From assembly GCA_051294375.1 (NCBI GenBank), contig CM119271.1, forward strand, positions 4,783,579-4,847,578: 64,000 bases of DNA, written 5' to 3'. Positions 7,964 through 19,749 of this stretch are shown here, one piece after another. This stretch comes from Paraspadella gotoi. Lineage: Eukaryota > Chaetognatha. The translations under genes and the position numbers were made by a program. Below the pieces are notes generated by a model that did no database searches, was not told the origin of the DNA, and saw only the letters and a list, made by a program, of their open reading frames with translations. Position 1 is the first letter of the stretch. Every line of letters starts with the position of its first letter.

Positions 7964-9898
7964 TCACAGGGAAGGCTTTCTACCGTGCAAGATGACTCGC
8001 GCGCACAACTGGTTCATGTCAAATTCTTTAAGGTGTTCGAAGTCTCTTGAACCAACGTGGATCTTTTTCCGCGATGGCACCGAATCGTTGGTTACGCTGG
8101 GTGATGATATCGAAGACGTAACAGGCGTTTCCTCCGACGCGTTCTGTCTCTCTTTTTGCTTTGTCGCGTGCTCCCCCAATTCGTAAACCATCAAGCTGTT
8201 TGTGTCATCGATTCCGACTTCCACGAACCCGATCCGGTCTAGCATTGGCTTCGCCTCTCTCAGCGGCATGAATACTCTCATGCAAACCGGCCACCGTACT
8301 CCTGGCTCTAGATCCCTTAGCAACGTGGTGCAGGCGATCGAAAAGCGCCCGCCAGGTCTCAGGACGCGAAACACCTCGCGAAACGCCTTCTCTTTGTCGG
8401 GGGCCAGGCAAAATGCACCATTAGAGATGACGACGTCTACCGAAGCGTCTTCCAACGGGACGGCCTCCATGTCTGCATTGAGAAAGACGACGCGGTCGTC
8501 GAGACCTCGCGCCGCCGCTCGTTTCGTCGCGTGCATTACTTCCCCCTTTGAGATATCCAGACCGGTGACGCGGCCGGCCTGGCCGGATCGCGCGGCGGCG
8601 ATGAAGGAGTCGACGCCCAAACCGCTGCCGAGATCTAAGACGTGATCCCCGAGGGTGACGGCAGCGTGCTTGTGGGGGTTACCAACGCCTTGGTAGTTGA
8701 AGGCGTCGGCACCGGCTATCTCTATATCCTCGTCCGAGTAGTCGAGGTATTTCAAGATGCTTTCGGCGAGAGCGGCGTCGCCGCGAAGGTGCGCCGTCTC
8801 AGAGACACGGTCATAGGCTTCGGCGATTTCCGACTTGACGTCGTTGGCGTGGTTTACGGCGCCACCATGCACCGCCGAAGAGTCGACACAGTTTTCGGGC
8901 AAAACTGTTTCATCATCATCGTCGTCGTAAAAGAAAAGAATATCGGCGGGGAACTGGTTGGTGAAACTCGGGACCTTTTCGAACGATTCGCTGGATAAAG
9001 AAGCCTCCTTTTTGTCGAGATCGTTGTTCCAGTCAATTTCGTAACGGGAAACGCTCCGAGAGGAAATGATACACGTGCGCTCCTTCGCAACACAATCAGC
9101 AACATCGACGCGCTCCGGCACGCCGAAACGGTACTCGCAGTGACCGGCTCCGCATATGACGAGGAACTTGTCGTCGGGCGACGAAGAAGCTCGGAGTGCG
9201 CTAACGATCACGCGCGCCATGGCGGCGTCCTTAAGCACTTGGGCCGGAAATATGCGACGAAATTGATCGGAAGGGGCAAGGGACAAGTCACGGCCTGAGA
9301 TGAGGCTCTCGAAGAAGCGGTAGTGATCGGGAGATCCGGGAAGAAAATTCTCGGTCCGATCAATGTAGCCGTCCTTCATGGCGGCTTCCAATCCTTCGGC
9401 CTCGCCCTCTGCCACCATCCTTTTAGCGTAGGATCGTGGAATGAACCCGGCCTTGAGTGAAACAACGTCGTTGTTGCTTCGCGCATAACGCAAGAGATTC
9501 GAGTAAGGAACGAGATCGTGCCCTTCCTCGCCAGTCTCACTGTAATCGGAGAAAAAAGTCTCCAACGACATAGCATCCGCTCCGTCCTCGCTCGACATGA
9601 ACTTGTCAACGAGCAATTGATGACGCGGACCCGCGAAGTGCTCCATGATGAGAACTACCTTGGCCCGGCGCGCCTTAGCTTCGTGAACGAGGAGATCGAG
9701 AACACATTCCTGGAAACGGACGATGCCGGGGACGCCGTGGATTTCGCCCAAATAGACGACCCTTTTGGAGCGGAGGACATCGGCTACGAAGTCGACGGAT
9801 ACGCGAGTTCCTAAGGCAGGGCTGACGAAGCGACAGTCACGGCGCTGGCTGCAGTGTTTCAGCAGTAACGGCGTCAGATACTTGACGGCCTTCTCCAT
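7964..9898 (-). CDS. ChaN-like haem-binding domain fused to an ArsM-like methyltransferase
   Basis: An intronless 644-residue protein with two domains. Residues about 44-270 match the ChaN/DUF399 family (Tiki superfamily): VVYLGEIHG at 48-55, LIMEHF at 83-88, and the closing GAGHCEYRFGVP at 250-261. Residues about 355-570 form a class I SAM methyltransferase closest to the bacterial ArsM/UbiE type. It has NYQGVGNP at 401-408, the SAM-binding VLDLGSGLGVDSF from 420, GLDIS, and ISNGAFCLAPDK from 491. ArsM enzymes carry cysteines in the SCGNP and ISNCV motifs. Here those positions are Val405 and Gly494, so arsenite methylation is doubtful and the substrate is unknown. No signal peptide or membrane segment is evident. 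The link is acidic (five Asp in a row near 325). FUT10/11 starts 34 bases downstream. The bacterial-looking domains, lack of introns and tight packing suggest an acquired or retained bacterial-type gene, which is inference. Confidence 0.85.
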   Translation of the reverse strand: MEKAVKYLTPLLLKHCSQRRDCRFVSPALGTRVSVDFVADVLRSKRVVYLGEIHGVPGIVRFQECVLDLLVHEAKARRAKVVLIMEHFAGPRHQLLVDKFMSSEDGADAMSLETFFSDYSETGEEGHDLVPYSNLLRYARSNNDVVSLKAGFIPRSYAKRMVAEGEAEGLEAAMKDGYIDRTENFLPGSPDHYRFFESLISGRDLSLAPSDQFRRIFPAQVLKDAAMARVIVSALRASSSPDDKFLVICGAGHCEYRFGVPERVDVADCVAKERTCIISSRSVSRYEIDWNNDLDKKEASLSSESFEKVPSFTNQFPADILFFYDDDDDETVLPENCVDSSAVHGGAVNHANDVKSEIAEAYDRVSETAHLRGDAALAESILKYLDYSDEDIEIAGADAFNYQGVGNPHKHAAVTLGDHVLDLGSGLGVDSFIAAARSGQAGRVTGLDISKGEVMHATKRAAARGLDDRVVFLNADMEAVPLEDASVDVVISNGAFCLAPDKEKAFREVFRVLRPGGRFSIACTTLLRDLEPGVRWPVCMRVFMPLREAKPMLDRIGFVEVGIDDTNSLMVYELGEHATKQKERQNASEETPVTSSISSPSVTNDSVPSRKKIHVGSRDFEHLKEFDMNQLCARVILHGRKPSL

Positions 9899-10155
9899 GG
9901 CGCCTTACGCTTCGTCGAGGGTTTTCGAGGGCTTCTTCTGTTTCTAAGGCTTACTCCATCTAAAAAATACAAATAGTTGTAAACAACGATTCTTGTAACA
10001 ATTAAATAAAAACTTAACAACTCAACAATTTTTTTTTGTAACAAAGATAAACGCAATTTTGTTTATAATTTATTGGGCGCGTGCACCCAAGTGTGAGAAA
10101 GAAATCTGAAGGAAAAAGAAGTTAAAAAGAAGTAGAAACAGTGATAAAGTATTTT

Positions 10156-13100
10156 TTATTTATCGATCAAGTGCTGCTTCGCGTACTCCCACATCAAAAT
10201 TGCACCGCTAACGTGAACGTTGAGAGAACGGACGACGCCGCATTGAGGGATTTCTACGCAGGCGTCGATAAGGGCGTTTCCGGCGGCTAGCATTTTGGCA
10301 GGAACACCTAGTCTCTCGTTTCCAAGCAACAAGGCCATCTTCCGTGGTAACGAATAGGTTGATAAAGGAACGCTGCGTTCTGACTGTTCCAGAGCGACTG
10401 AAAAGTAATAAAATGTACTCATAGTTTCTAAAATCAGCGTAAAAATAACACTGAAGTAACTTAAACATACCAATCTTGAAGCCTCTCTTCAGCTTAAGGA
10501 TTTCCAAGTAATCCCACAAATCTTTGACCGAAACTTCGGTGACCCTCAGCCATTTTTCCGAGGTGACGCTGAGATTTTGGAATTCCTTGTTGTCTAATAT
10601 TTTTCGATTGGACACGACCAACTCTACGACGCCGAAAATTTCCGCCGTTCTGAAATTATAAACAATTCAAAGATTACGTATCTACATTGTAAATGGAATA
10701 TTAAAATTATATGAACATGAATTTTACCATAAGTCAGAATACAAAGCACCTGCAAAGTCCGCCGAGGTTGGGGATTTTATCGAGCAGCGTCGCGACTAGA
10801 ACGAGTCCACAATCTTCGACATTCACCTCCGCTTTTCGCTTCGAACCGGCATCCTGTTCCAGCCCCGCCACGAGTGGCGAAGACGTAGGTGTGATTTTTT
10901 TCTGGACGTTAAATACGCCGCCTTCATCGTCGTTGTCGAAATCGTCGAGGGCGCGAGGAAGGCGTTTGAGACGAAGCGATTCGCAAGCAACGATAACCGT
11001 TTCCGGATCGGAGATGGGGAAAAATGACTGCGACATTGAACCTTTCTCGTCCCCACCCATCGACTCTTCAGCCGCCCGAAACTCCTCGACCCGGATCCAT
11101 TCCTCGTCCGTGACGTCGGCAATTCGGGGCAACGTCTGGAACAACGTCTCCAAAGTCAAATCCTCCAACGGGCGAAACCCGCGAAAGACGAAAAGATCTT
11201 CGACGAAGTGGCTACTCTTCTTGAGCCCGTCGCCGCGGTCGGCGTTGAAAGCGACGACGGCGTCGAGGATGCGAAACCTCGCCGACTCTTCGGCCGAGAG
11301 GCGCAGTGCGACGATGGGCCAGACGACGGCCAGCGCGGAGATGGCATAAGCGCGAGTCATGAAGTGTTGCGAGGTCGTTAGAGGAACGATGAGCGGGAAG
11401 AGGATGTCGGCAAGTCGGACAAAGAGCCCCTCGGTCGACGGCGAGATACTGTCGGCGCCGACAATAATCATGACGATCACGTCCAACAACGAACTTAAAC
11501 TTCCGACTCGTTTCGTCGGAAGGGAGCGAAAGGCGGAAACTAATGGCGCCAAATCCTCGTCTAAAGAGTTGACGTCTTTGGCCAAATTGTTTTCGCCAAG
11601 GCATTTTAATCGATCGCAAAGGATCCGCGCGATCATCCACTCTATCATAAAGCGAACTGAAACGGGAAGATTGACTCCTAAAGCAGAAAGGCAATGGTTT
11701 AGTAACCTCTGCTGAGTAGACCCGTCGCGAAGTAGCGCCGTTTGCGTCAATGTCAGAGATTGCCATGCCCGGTGATTGCGTCGATGCAGGAAAGAGTTTG
11801 CGTAGTGAGCACCTCGGCGATTTCCGTCAGAGGCGTCGGAGGAGAGGAGAATTTCATTTAGAAGGCGAAAAAAATCCAAGTAATTGGAGGATGAAGTTTC
11901 GTGGATGTAACCGTCTTTCAAAAATCTCCGAATTAACTTAACGAGAAAGACAACTGCGTGCATCCTGACCGAAGAATGAGAGAGCGGAAGTCCGTTCATA
12001 ATGGAAACAAAATTCGATCTTCCATCGGCGGTCCGTATACCACCAAGATATTTGACCGTGTCGGTCAAGTTTCGAGTGAACTTGTGATGCACAGGTCCGA
12101 ACAAGAGCAGGTCGCGAACAACGTCGGCCCAATGTATTAACGATCGCCACGCCTCCTCAGGGCGAGACTCCAACGCATAACTCCAAGTCGCAAAAAGCTT
12201 TTTCGCCAAAACGGGCGCGAGTCCGACTCGCGAGTCTGAAAGACTGAAAATTTTCGCGACCATTTCACGCAGTTTTCGATCGACACACTCGTCGTTGGAA
12301 AGAAGAAAGTCAGGGTCAAAAACAACGTCGACAAACGTTTCATACAACGACCAGAAACCGTCTTCGTTGTAAAATTCCTCTAAGAGTGAGAGCATCTTAG
12401 AGAAGCATCTTTCGACGAGGTCGTCGTCGGGAAGAGGCAGTCGCGAGGCGATCTTTCCCAAACGGCGGAAGAGATCGCGACACGAATCGAGTTTGACCAA
12501 ATCGGCGACTTGGAGAATCAACTCGCAATCCTCTCTCGCCCTTTCATCGTCGAAAAGTTCTTTGCGACGTCGCAGAATACTCCAAACGTTGCCAAGATGA
12601 AAAACCCTCAAAGGGGTCCATTTTTCATTAGCCAAACCCATCGGACAATCGAGCGGGGAGAGGAGTAAAACTTGAGGTTTTAAAACCATTCGTTCCATCA
12701 AAGAATTTGATTCCCGTTGATTTTCATAAATAATTGACCAAAAATTAACGGCACTTACTCCAACGAGGGCGTCCATAGAGCTCTTCGGTGACGCTAAGAG
12801 TTCGCACCCAAGATAGCGCATCGCGTCCAGCGCCCCTCGACTCTCGGAATCCGCGCCAAGAATCAACTGATCCGCGATTCGACGGTACAGCACCAACTCT
12901 GAGAGTCGGACGGTATCCACACAAGAAAGGAACTCTCGAAATCGGCGAAGGATAAAGTGAATAAAGTTAACTGCCATGGGTTTGAAGAGATCGTTGTAAA
13001 AATAGTTCATAAGTTTGTGAGGCAGAAAAATTTCCGCGTTCTGGGAGGCATCCCTCTTTAGAAACTCGGAAAAAGCGGAAACGACGGACAGAGAACCGAA

Positions 13101-15360
13101 TACCTTATCTTCTGAAAGGTAAGGGCGACGGAAAGCCTCTGCCGCCGCCTCCGTCCACTTTTTCATCTTTTCGATTCCCCACCCTGTGATTTTCTCGCGC
13201 TCGAGCGAAGAGTCAGAGCGCTCAGCCAAAGCAGCGGTGAAGACGAACCATTCGACGATCAGTCGCGCCGAATCTCGATCCAACTCTTCGATTTCCACCT
13301 CATCCAACTGCGCGACGGATCGAGTGACAAAAGAGTCCAACGAATTTGTAGATGCGTTTTCTTCCACCGAAGATTCGTTATCCTTTAACAGCCATAGAAA
13401 GAACCTGGTTTTCAAGTATGTTGCGTTTTGAACGTCTTCCTCTCGTCGAAGCATGTGGTCCATGAGTTTAAAGACGATCGAGGGTGAGATCAAAGATAAA
13501 TCCACCGCCTTATCCAGCATTTCGACGAAGAACGCTTTGATGGGTCTCTGGCACGCGGGGGAGTAGAAGGCCACGTTTTGAGCGACAATATCGCGGACGG
13601 CTTCGATCACCTCGGCACCGCAGGATCGAAATTGCGGAATCTCGGAAAGCGCCTCTGCCACGTAGACCAGTTGAATCTGACCCCACCTAAGAGGAATCGA
13701 AATATTTTTATTTTCAGCATCAGCAAAACATAATTTAGTACATAGCCTTTAGAATCAAATTGGTCTCTTACCTCAACGACTTAACTGCCTCTAGAAAACG
13801 AAACAAAAACTCCGGCCTCTTCGCCATCGCAGTCACAAATTCCGCCAGGGCGGCCGCGACGGGCGGTCGCTCGCCGGGCGCGAACGACTCGAGTGCGTCG
13901 TCCTCCTCGCATCCCCAACGCGAGAAGGAGTTTTCCCTATTCAGCGCCGACAACAAATCATCGGCCAAGAACGAAGCGGCATCCGGCGTCGAAATTAAAT
14001 TTCCCGCCGCGCCATCGTGCCGTCGGGGCAACGAGAGCGCCGTAGTTAACGCCCACCGCGCCACGCTGCGGCTCTCGTGCGCGAAGCCCCGACGCAAGAT
14101 GGCGCGAATCCAAACGCCGTCGGCCGACTCGGCGGTGGCAAAAGAGACGACGTCGTCGAATCGAGGCAACACGGGTTTGATTACGTGCAGCTGCTTTTCC
14201 TCCAATACTTCAAAAAGGGCGGAAAGAAGATGGCCGAAACGGAGCCAGGCACTCCGCGAAGCCGGATCTGCGGGGAGGCGAAAGCGGACGTTACCGCCAT
14301 CGATGACGCGGCTTTCGCTCGCGCTCATCACTTCCAACGTTTTCGCTAACAGATATCTTCCGCGCTTTCGAGCCGACGACCGGCTATGAGTCAGACCCGT
14401 CAGGATTAAATTCCAAAACTCCGTGGAATGAGGGAGCCGAGACGCAAGCGCATGGCGCCAAACTAAACAAGCGACGCCAAGGGCCGTTTCCGTTTTAAAA
14501 CCATAGCGCGGGTGTCCCTCGGAGGAGCGAGAGAGTTCGAGGATGACGTTCCAGACGGAGCTCAATTTAACGGCGAAAGCAGCGTCGTTTTTAGATTCGA
14601 CGGCGACATCTAAATCGCCGACGACAATTGAAGACGTCAACGCGAGAATTTTTTCCTCTGTTCCAGATTCGATCTCAATATTTTTCAAGTGGTCAAGCGC
14701 GCCGTCGAAAATGGCCGCGACGACTTTGTCGGGAATGGATCGTCGACTTGAATCGAGACTCCATACGTGGCGGACGAAAGAGAGGAAGGCGTCTGAAGGC
14801 GGGGGCGCTGTGGCGGCAAAGCATCGAGTGAGGGGAGAAAAGAATTCGAGTTTGGAATCCAAACTGAGAATAGAGAAGCAGTCGACGGTGAGTTCGGCCA
14901 AGCGCCGAATTAAAGGTTCCAAATCGTCGGCTTCACCGGGCGAACAAGCGTTATCTTCTTGGTCCCGCGATTCTCCGAAAAATTCGGCGTCGTTTTTTAA
15001 GCGAGCATGGGATTCAATAAGTCCAAAAGGTTTAAGGCAACAGGAATTGATAATCGTTAGCGAAAGTTCGGAGAGCCAGTTCGATGGTGAATCCGCAGTT
15101 GACGCGTCGCCATCGATCTTAGAATCCTCCCTCCGCCGAGACAATTCGACGAAGGCACTGAAAGTCTTGCGGCAGCGGAAAATGAAGGCGGAAAATCGTT
15201 TCGTGGTCGACGACAGCGACGAAAGGAAAAAAAGTTCGAAGGGGCGAGAGTCATCGGCAATTCTGGCGGCGACGCAGCACGCCGTCTTTTCTGGACCGTC
15301 GAGAGTCACAAAACGAAGAAGAAAATCGAGCAAGACTTCGTCGTCTTCGTCGTCCATCAT
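10156..15360 (-). CDS. TARBP1: TARBP1-type tRNA (guanosine-2'-O)-methyltransferase
   Basis: TARBP1 is the animal counterpart of yeast Trm3, a SpoU-family enzyme that 2'-O-methylates G18 of tRNAs. Four exons join in phase (13772-15360, 10750-13686, 10471-10649, 10156-10397), giving 1648 residues against about 1621 in human. Most of the protein is a long helical-repeat region with little strong identity. Examples are ENSFSRWGCEEDDAL in exon 1 and FNADRGDGLKKSSHFVEDLF in exon 2. The catalytic C-terminus is clear: DKIPNLGGLCRTAEIFG, SVTSEKWL, then SpoU motif 2 LLGNERLGVP and motif 3 VRSLNVHVSGAILMWEYAKQHL. The two large exons (1.6 and 2.9 kb) contrast with the highly split vertebrate gene. A moderate acceptor (TTATCCCGACAG, AG at 15381-15382) lies 20 bases before the ATG. 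Confidence 0.92.
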
Positions 15361-15946
15361 TTTAAATATTTGGTCGGTATCTGTCGGGATAAGATAATGA
15401 CCATAAAGCTCTATTTAACGAAATTAAATTTAAATAAGGCATATTTATATTGAAAAGGGTATGGCACTCTTATCGAAATTTTTTTGGTCTGTTTATGTAC
15501 ATAAAAGCGAAAGCCTTCGGCATTCTAGCAAATCATCCAAAATATTTCGGGTCGAGGATTTCGTTTTAATTTTTACATCATCTTGGCATGAAACGAATGA
15601 TGATGATGATGATAGCAAAGCTTTAAGATTCTTGTGTTGATGCTGCCACATTCTCTCTATATTTGTAACTACTCAAAAAATCTCCAGCGTTTAATTGCCC
15701 TCGTGTTTAGAAAAACCCCAAAAATACCAAGTGAAATTCTTAGACCCAGTATGCACAAAAAAAATTCAAAAGCGAAGTACAATCATAGAAATAACTCATC
15801 ATTTTCATCACAAAACCTTAATTCCTAGTAAGAAAAATGAACGAATTCCCAATTGTCACGACAAGCTAAAATTAAAAGTAAATTCCCTTCTCTTTCATTC
15901 TTTTTCTTTTTTTCATTCCTTCCTTTTTTTTGTTCTTCAACTCACT

Positions 15947-15997
<51 letters not shown>
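15361..15997. other. Intergenic region with a (CT)21 microsatellite at 15951-15992
   Basis: The stretch between CSN1 and TARBP1 is AT-rich. A (GAT)n-like run lies near 15598-15613. From 15951 to 15992 the plus strand is a pure CT dinucleotide run that ends only a few bases from the CSN1 stop codon, so the CSN1 3' UTR begins with a GA repeat. No gene is seen. Confidence 0.75.
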
Positions 15998-15999
<2 letters not shown>

Positions 16000-17538
16000 A
16001 ATTTCTCGAAGTTGACGTGCTCAAATTTCCGGTGCTGCCAGAAGAGGGCGTGATCGCCGCCTCCGTGCCACCCCCGGCCCCGCCAACGTCCCTGGGTGGA
16101 CTCTGCACGTGCACGTTGCTCTTGAGGACGGCGGATCTCAGGATGAGTGCCCGAGTGCGGCGGGCGTAGTCACCTCCCATCTGCAGAGCCTTCTCGTAGG
16201 TGGAGCACCGTTGGTCGGCGTCCTTGGCCAAAAGGATTTTGTTGTGGGAGTCGATGCGCGCCGAGATCTGCCCGTCGAGGATGAGAGTCATGAGTTCGTC
16301 CTCGAGCGCGCGGACGGTCGTGTTGAAAGCCTGCGCCATTTTCGACATGTCGGCCGAGAGATAGGGCGAAAAGTACTGGGTCAGGGCGCGGTTGCGGATA
16401 GCTTTGTAGAGGCCGGCCACATGGGGAGCCAGGTACATGTCGAGCAACAGATTATCGCGGATCTCCTCCAAGTAGCGTAAGCAGGATGCATATCTAAGTT
16501 AAAATTATGATGTTTATTATTTGAAATTTATTTTACAAACCCACACTGTCCGTACTTTGACTCGTAAAACTTGTGAATAATCTCGCGGAGATGGGGGTCA
16601 AGTTCGAGGAAGAGTTTGAAGGTGGAGTTAGAGATGACGTTCTTCTTCAGCTCCTGTCGATCAAACGACGCCAGAGCGCATAATCCTCCGTAGGCGGCGA
16701 CGTTGTTGGGCGAAAGGAGCTCGGGGAAGTCGCAATGGTCGATGTTGGCCTGGAGGAAATACTTGGCGGCCGACTTGTATTTGTGAGTGGCCAGCTCGGC
16801 AAGGCCCGCGGCGCAGCGGAGTTTGGTCAGGATGGCCAAGTTGGACTCTTTGCCGTGGTGCTCGGAAATCTCAGGGAGGGCCTCAGCCTTGTTGACGTAA
16901 GTCAGCACATGAGACCAGTTCTGCAAGTAGACAGACACCTTGATGACGTTGAGGCACATGTTGACGACGTGCTTGGCCGACGTACAGTAGTCGCGAGCGC
17001 GAGAATAGCACTTGAGCGCGTTTGATAGGTCGCCCATGTCCAGGTAGTGGTCGCCCAGGTCATCGTGCCCTCGACGGATGCTCTCCTTGATGGAGTTGGC
17101 CTTGTAGTTTTTCAGATCTGTGTCGAGCTTCTCCAGTTTTAGCGCCGCCTTCTTGGCCGTCGACTCCATCCATTGCTGATCAAGGGAAGGGATGTTGTGG
17201 ACTATACCCGCCAGGCCTGAAGGGAGAACCGAGCTCTGCGCAGTCTCTTGAAACTTTCGGTGGATGTGTTGGTACATGGTGGTGTTGTAGGTGGTCTGAA
17301 CATAACTGAGGGCCAGTTTCAAGGCCTCGTGCTTGAGGGCGGGGCAATGGTCGGCGACGAAGATAAGCCGGTTGAGTTTGGCCAGACCTTTAAAACTGGA
17401 GATGACGCTCTCCAGATCCAGGGTGGGGTTCTCCACCACAAAAGGCGTCTCCTGGTCCTGAACCAGGTTCTCATTCTCCTCGCTCGGCACAATGTCCACC
17501 TGCATCGGCTCTAGCCCTTGAAAATAAGTTCCCGGCAT
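15998..17538 (-). CDS. GPS1: COP9 signalosome subunit 1 (CSN1/GPS1)
   Basis: CSN1 is a scaffold subunit of the COP9 signalosome, which removes NEDD8 from cullins and so controls cullin-RING ubiquitin ligases. Exon 1 spans 16547-17538 and exon 2 15998-16493. The product is 495 residues, similar to human. Recognisable family segments are [18 protein letters not shown]-like sequence near residue 60, [20 protein letters not shown], and [17 protein letters not shown]. Exon 2 opens the PCI-domain end with [21 protein letters not shown], followed by [16 protein letters not shown] and [20 protein letters not shown]. The exon 1 donor could be at 16547 or at 16541, which would add two residues; both keep phase. 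The ATG at 17538 is used since the upstream open frame begins with TTG. A strong acceptor (CTCTTTCTTATTAG, AG at 17605-17606) lies 66 bases upstream. Confidence 0.93.
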
Positions 17539-17606
17539 ATCTCGCGCTCGCGCCGGTTGAATCGAGTCAAAATTTACGTACAAATACAAATCGTGACGGG
17601 AAATCT

Positions 17607-18059
17607 AATAAGAAAGAGCGAAGTTGACAAATTTAGGTGCGAGCACAAAACGATAAGCTTCGCCTGATTGGTTTAGTTTTTTATTTTGATTTCTTTTCAC
17701 CCTTTGCGTATCAATATAAATGCAAAAAAATAACAAATATGAACGGAATTTCACGACAAAACGAGTAAAAATGAAAAAAAAAGAAAAAAAATATTATTAA
17801 ATCCCTTGTAAGGAAATTCCTAGGTGTAACTCCAACTAACTTAATTACTTAAAAATATTTTATGGTAAGTATGATACATTATACATCTCTCTGGACTCAG
17901 AACAAAAACGTTCGCAATCGAAGATAAGCGATCATTTCTAAAGTCCTCAACAGTCAGCATCCAATACGAAGTTACGTCAGAACTTCATCGTTTTTTAAAT
18001 TAGATCGCTGTCGCGGAAGAAAAGTAGGTAAATTGGGCGAGGACGAAAGCAGAGGGCGC
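17607..18059. other. AT-rich intergenic region between UQCRC2 and CSN1, no gene seen
   Basis: This segment is AT-rich with several A runs and an ACATTATACATC-type stretch. It would hold the 3' end of UQCRC2 and the promoter, or the leader acceptor region, of CSN1. I see no RNA gene or repeat. Confidence 0.5.
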
Positions 18060-19531
18060 TCAGAAGAAATCTTCGACGTAAGGAGCGTTACCAACTCCGC
18101 CCATCAAAGCCATTGACCAGTTCTCTCTCTTCTTCTGCAGTTTTTTTGCGACGGATACGACGTCGCTTTTGGTAACTTTTTCCACCTCGAATGCCATTCC
18201 CAGAGGTTCGGGAATTTGCTGAAGAGATAAAAAGGAAACGGATTCATTGTATTTTATAATTTAGTTCACGTTAATGTTTTACCCCCAACTCAACATTCCA
18301 CAATCCACAGAAAACATACCTGCGTCTCCACCATCTCCACTACCATGGACTTTCCCAAATCCCCGACGACCTCGGCGTTCATCGCGACCTCGGCCTTGAC
18401 CTGACGAATGGCCCTCTCCACGTCTTCGTCTGAAATATCCCCCTCTCCGGCACGGAAAGCCTCCGCCAATGCCGCCTCGATCACGGCGTGGGCGCAATCC
18501 GCCCGGGCGAACACGTTGACGCCGATAAGCCCGGCGTCGGAGTAGGCGGCTGCGAAAGCCGAAGAAACGGCATTGGCTTCCCCACCGGCCGCCTTTGTCA
18601 CGGCGACATGAAGACGCGAAGACGTCGTGTTGGACGAATATTTGGAATGCGGCGCCCCGCCAAGAATTTTGGCCAGAACGGCGCAGGCCGCGGCTTCCCG
18701 GGAAGACTTGGGCGCGCCCTCAGCCACCATCGAAGCGCGGATGGTTTGACCGCCGTCCTCGTGGCGAAGTTCCCGCCCGCCGTAAAACTTTGACGGCGTC
18801 GTTGACGGCGCCGGTTTGCTCCTCGAACCGTCGAAGAAGTTGACGACGAGATTGGCGAGCTCGTCGTGGTCGACGCCCAAACCCAGCACGGCCGTGCGGT
18901 CGACGGTAAAGTTCTCGTCGACGAAATCGATGAGGATCCCGTTGAGCAGCTTGTCGACGAGCTGCGGGGCGCAGTAGATGGATCGTCCCAAACCTTCGTC
19001 GCGAAAGGCTGCTTCATGAGCCAACTCGACGAGCTGACCGCCGAAGTTTTGTCGTCGGTAGTGCTCGAGATCGAGCCTTAAGCGATTGTGGGAATTCTCC
19101 ACCTCCCAAGGTTTGAACACCTGATGCGTGGCGACCTGGCCCAAGCAGGACAAGCCCTTTTCTAGCTGATTACGAGTGGTCTGCAGGTGATAGATGGTCT
19201 CCTCGCGCGTGGAGATCGTTTCCAGGTTGGAGCCACAGAGATCGAGCACGCGCGAGATACCGAACCCCGTGGCGTCGAGGGTGCCGATGTTGGACATAAC
19301 GCGGACGGCGTGGCTGGCCCCGCGCTCGTGCCCTTTCTCGTGGCGCGATCCGGCGCCGACGGCGACGAAGACGTGACAAACGGGGGCGTAAGTCTCGATG
19401 GAACCGACGAGAAATCCGTTTGCCACTTTAGAGATTTGCGGCGCCTGAGACTCGATGGGCTTTGCTTTGGCGGGGACAACGTAGCCCCGAGCCAGACGGC
19501 GCAAGGGCGGCGTGAAGCGGCGCCACGACAT
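18060..19531 (-). CDS. UQCRC2: Cytochrome bc1 complex core protein 2 (UQCRC2)
   Basis: This is core subunit 2 of mitochondrial respiratory complex III, a member of the M16 processing-peptidase family without catalytic activity. Exon 1 is 18320-19531 and exon 2 18060-18218; together 456 residues (human 453). The start MSWRRFTPPLRRLARGYV is a typical mitochondrial presequence. The M16 zinc-binding HxxEH motif is absent: the corresponding segment reads GASHAVRVMSNIGT, as in other core 2 proteins. Later family features are VEVENSHNRLRLDLEHYR-type sequence, GLGVDHDEL, FYGGRELRHEDGGQTIRASM and AAYSDAGLIGVNVFA. Exon 2 ends in WSMALMGGVGNAPYVEDFF. The 5' UTR appears to contain a 45-base intron (19550-19594) with a GTAAGT donor and an AATCAG acceptor 17 bases before the ATG. 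Confidence 0.93.
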
Positions 19532-19549
19532 TATTTTTTCTTGTTCAAT

Positions 19550-19594
19550 CTGATTTAAAAAACTATTTCAAAAAACAATGAGACGAAAACTTAC
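19550..19594 (-). other. Probable 45-base intron in the 5' UTR of UQCRC2
   Basis: On the minus strand a perfect GTAAGT donor is followed by a T-rich tract and ends in TTTTTTAAATCAG at 19550. The following exon has 17 non-coding bases before the ATG. If correct, this leader acceptor is used for ordinary cis splicing, which matters when judging the other leader acceptors in the window. Confidence 0.55.
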
Positions 19595-19749
19595 TTTTCA
19601 ATAGTTATGATTAGAAATATAACCAAATGTAACAATTTAACCCGAACAACAAAAAAGTCTTAATGTTAAATTTTTGAAACTGTTTTTTCTCCCCCTAAAA
19701 TTCAGGCGGACACGAGAGGCGACGTCGGCGACTTCCCCACAGTTTAAAT

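Noticed and set aside
8190-8700. Arsenite methyltransferase function for the fusion protein
   Set aside because: The fold matches, but the cysteines expected in the SCGNP and ISNCV motifs are replaced, so the specific activity is not supported.
10711-11349. Long plus-strand open frame inside the TARBP1 gene
   Set aside because: It is antisense to conserved TARBP1 coding sequence, Ser/Arg-rich and unlike any family; several similar frames lie opposite other exons.
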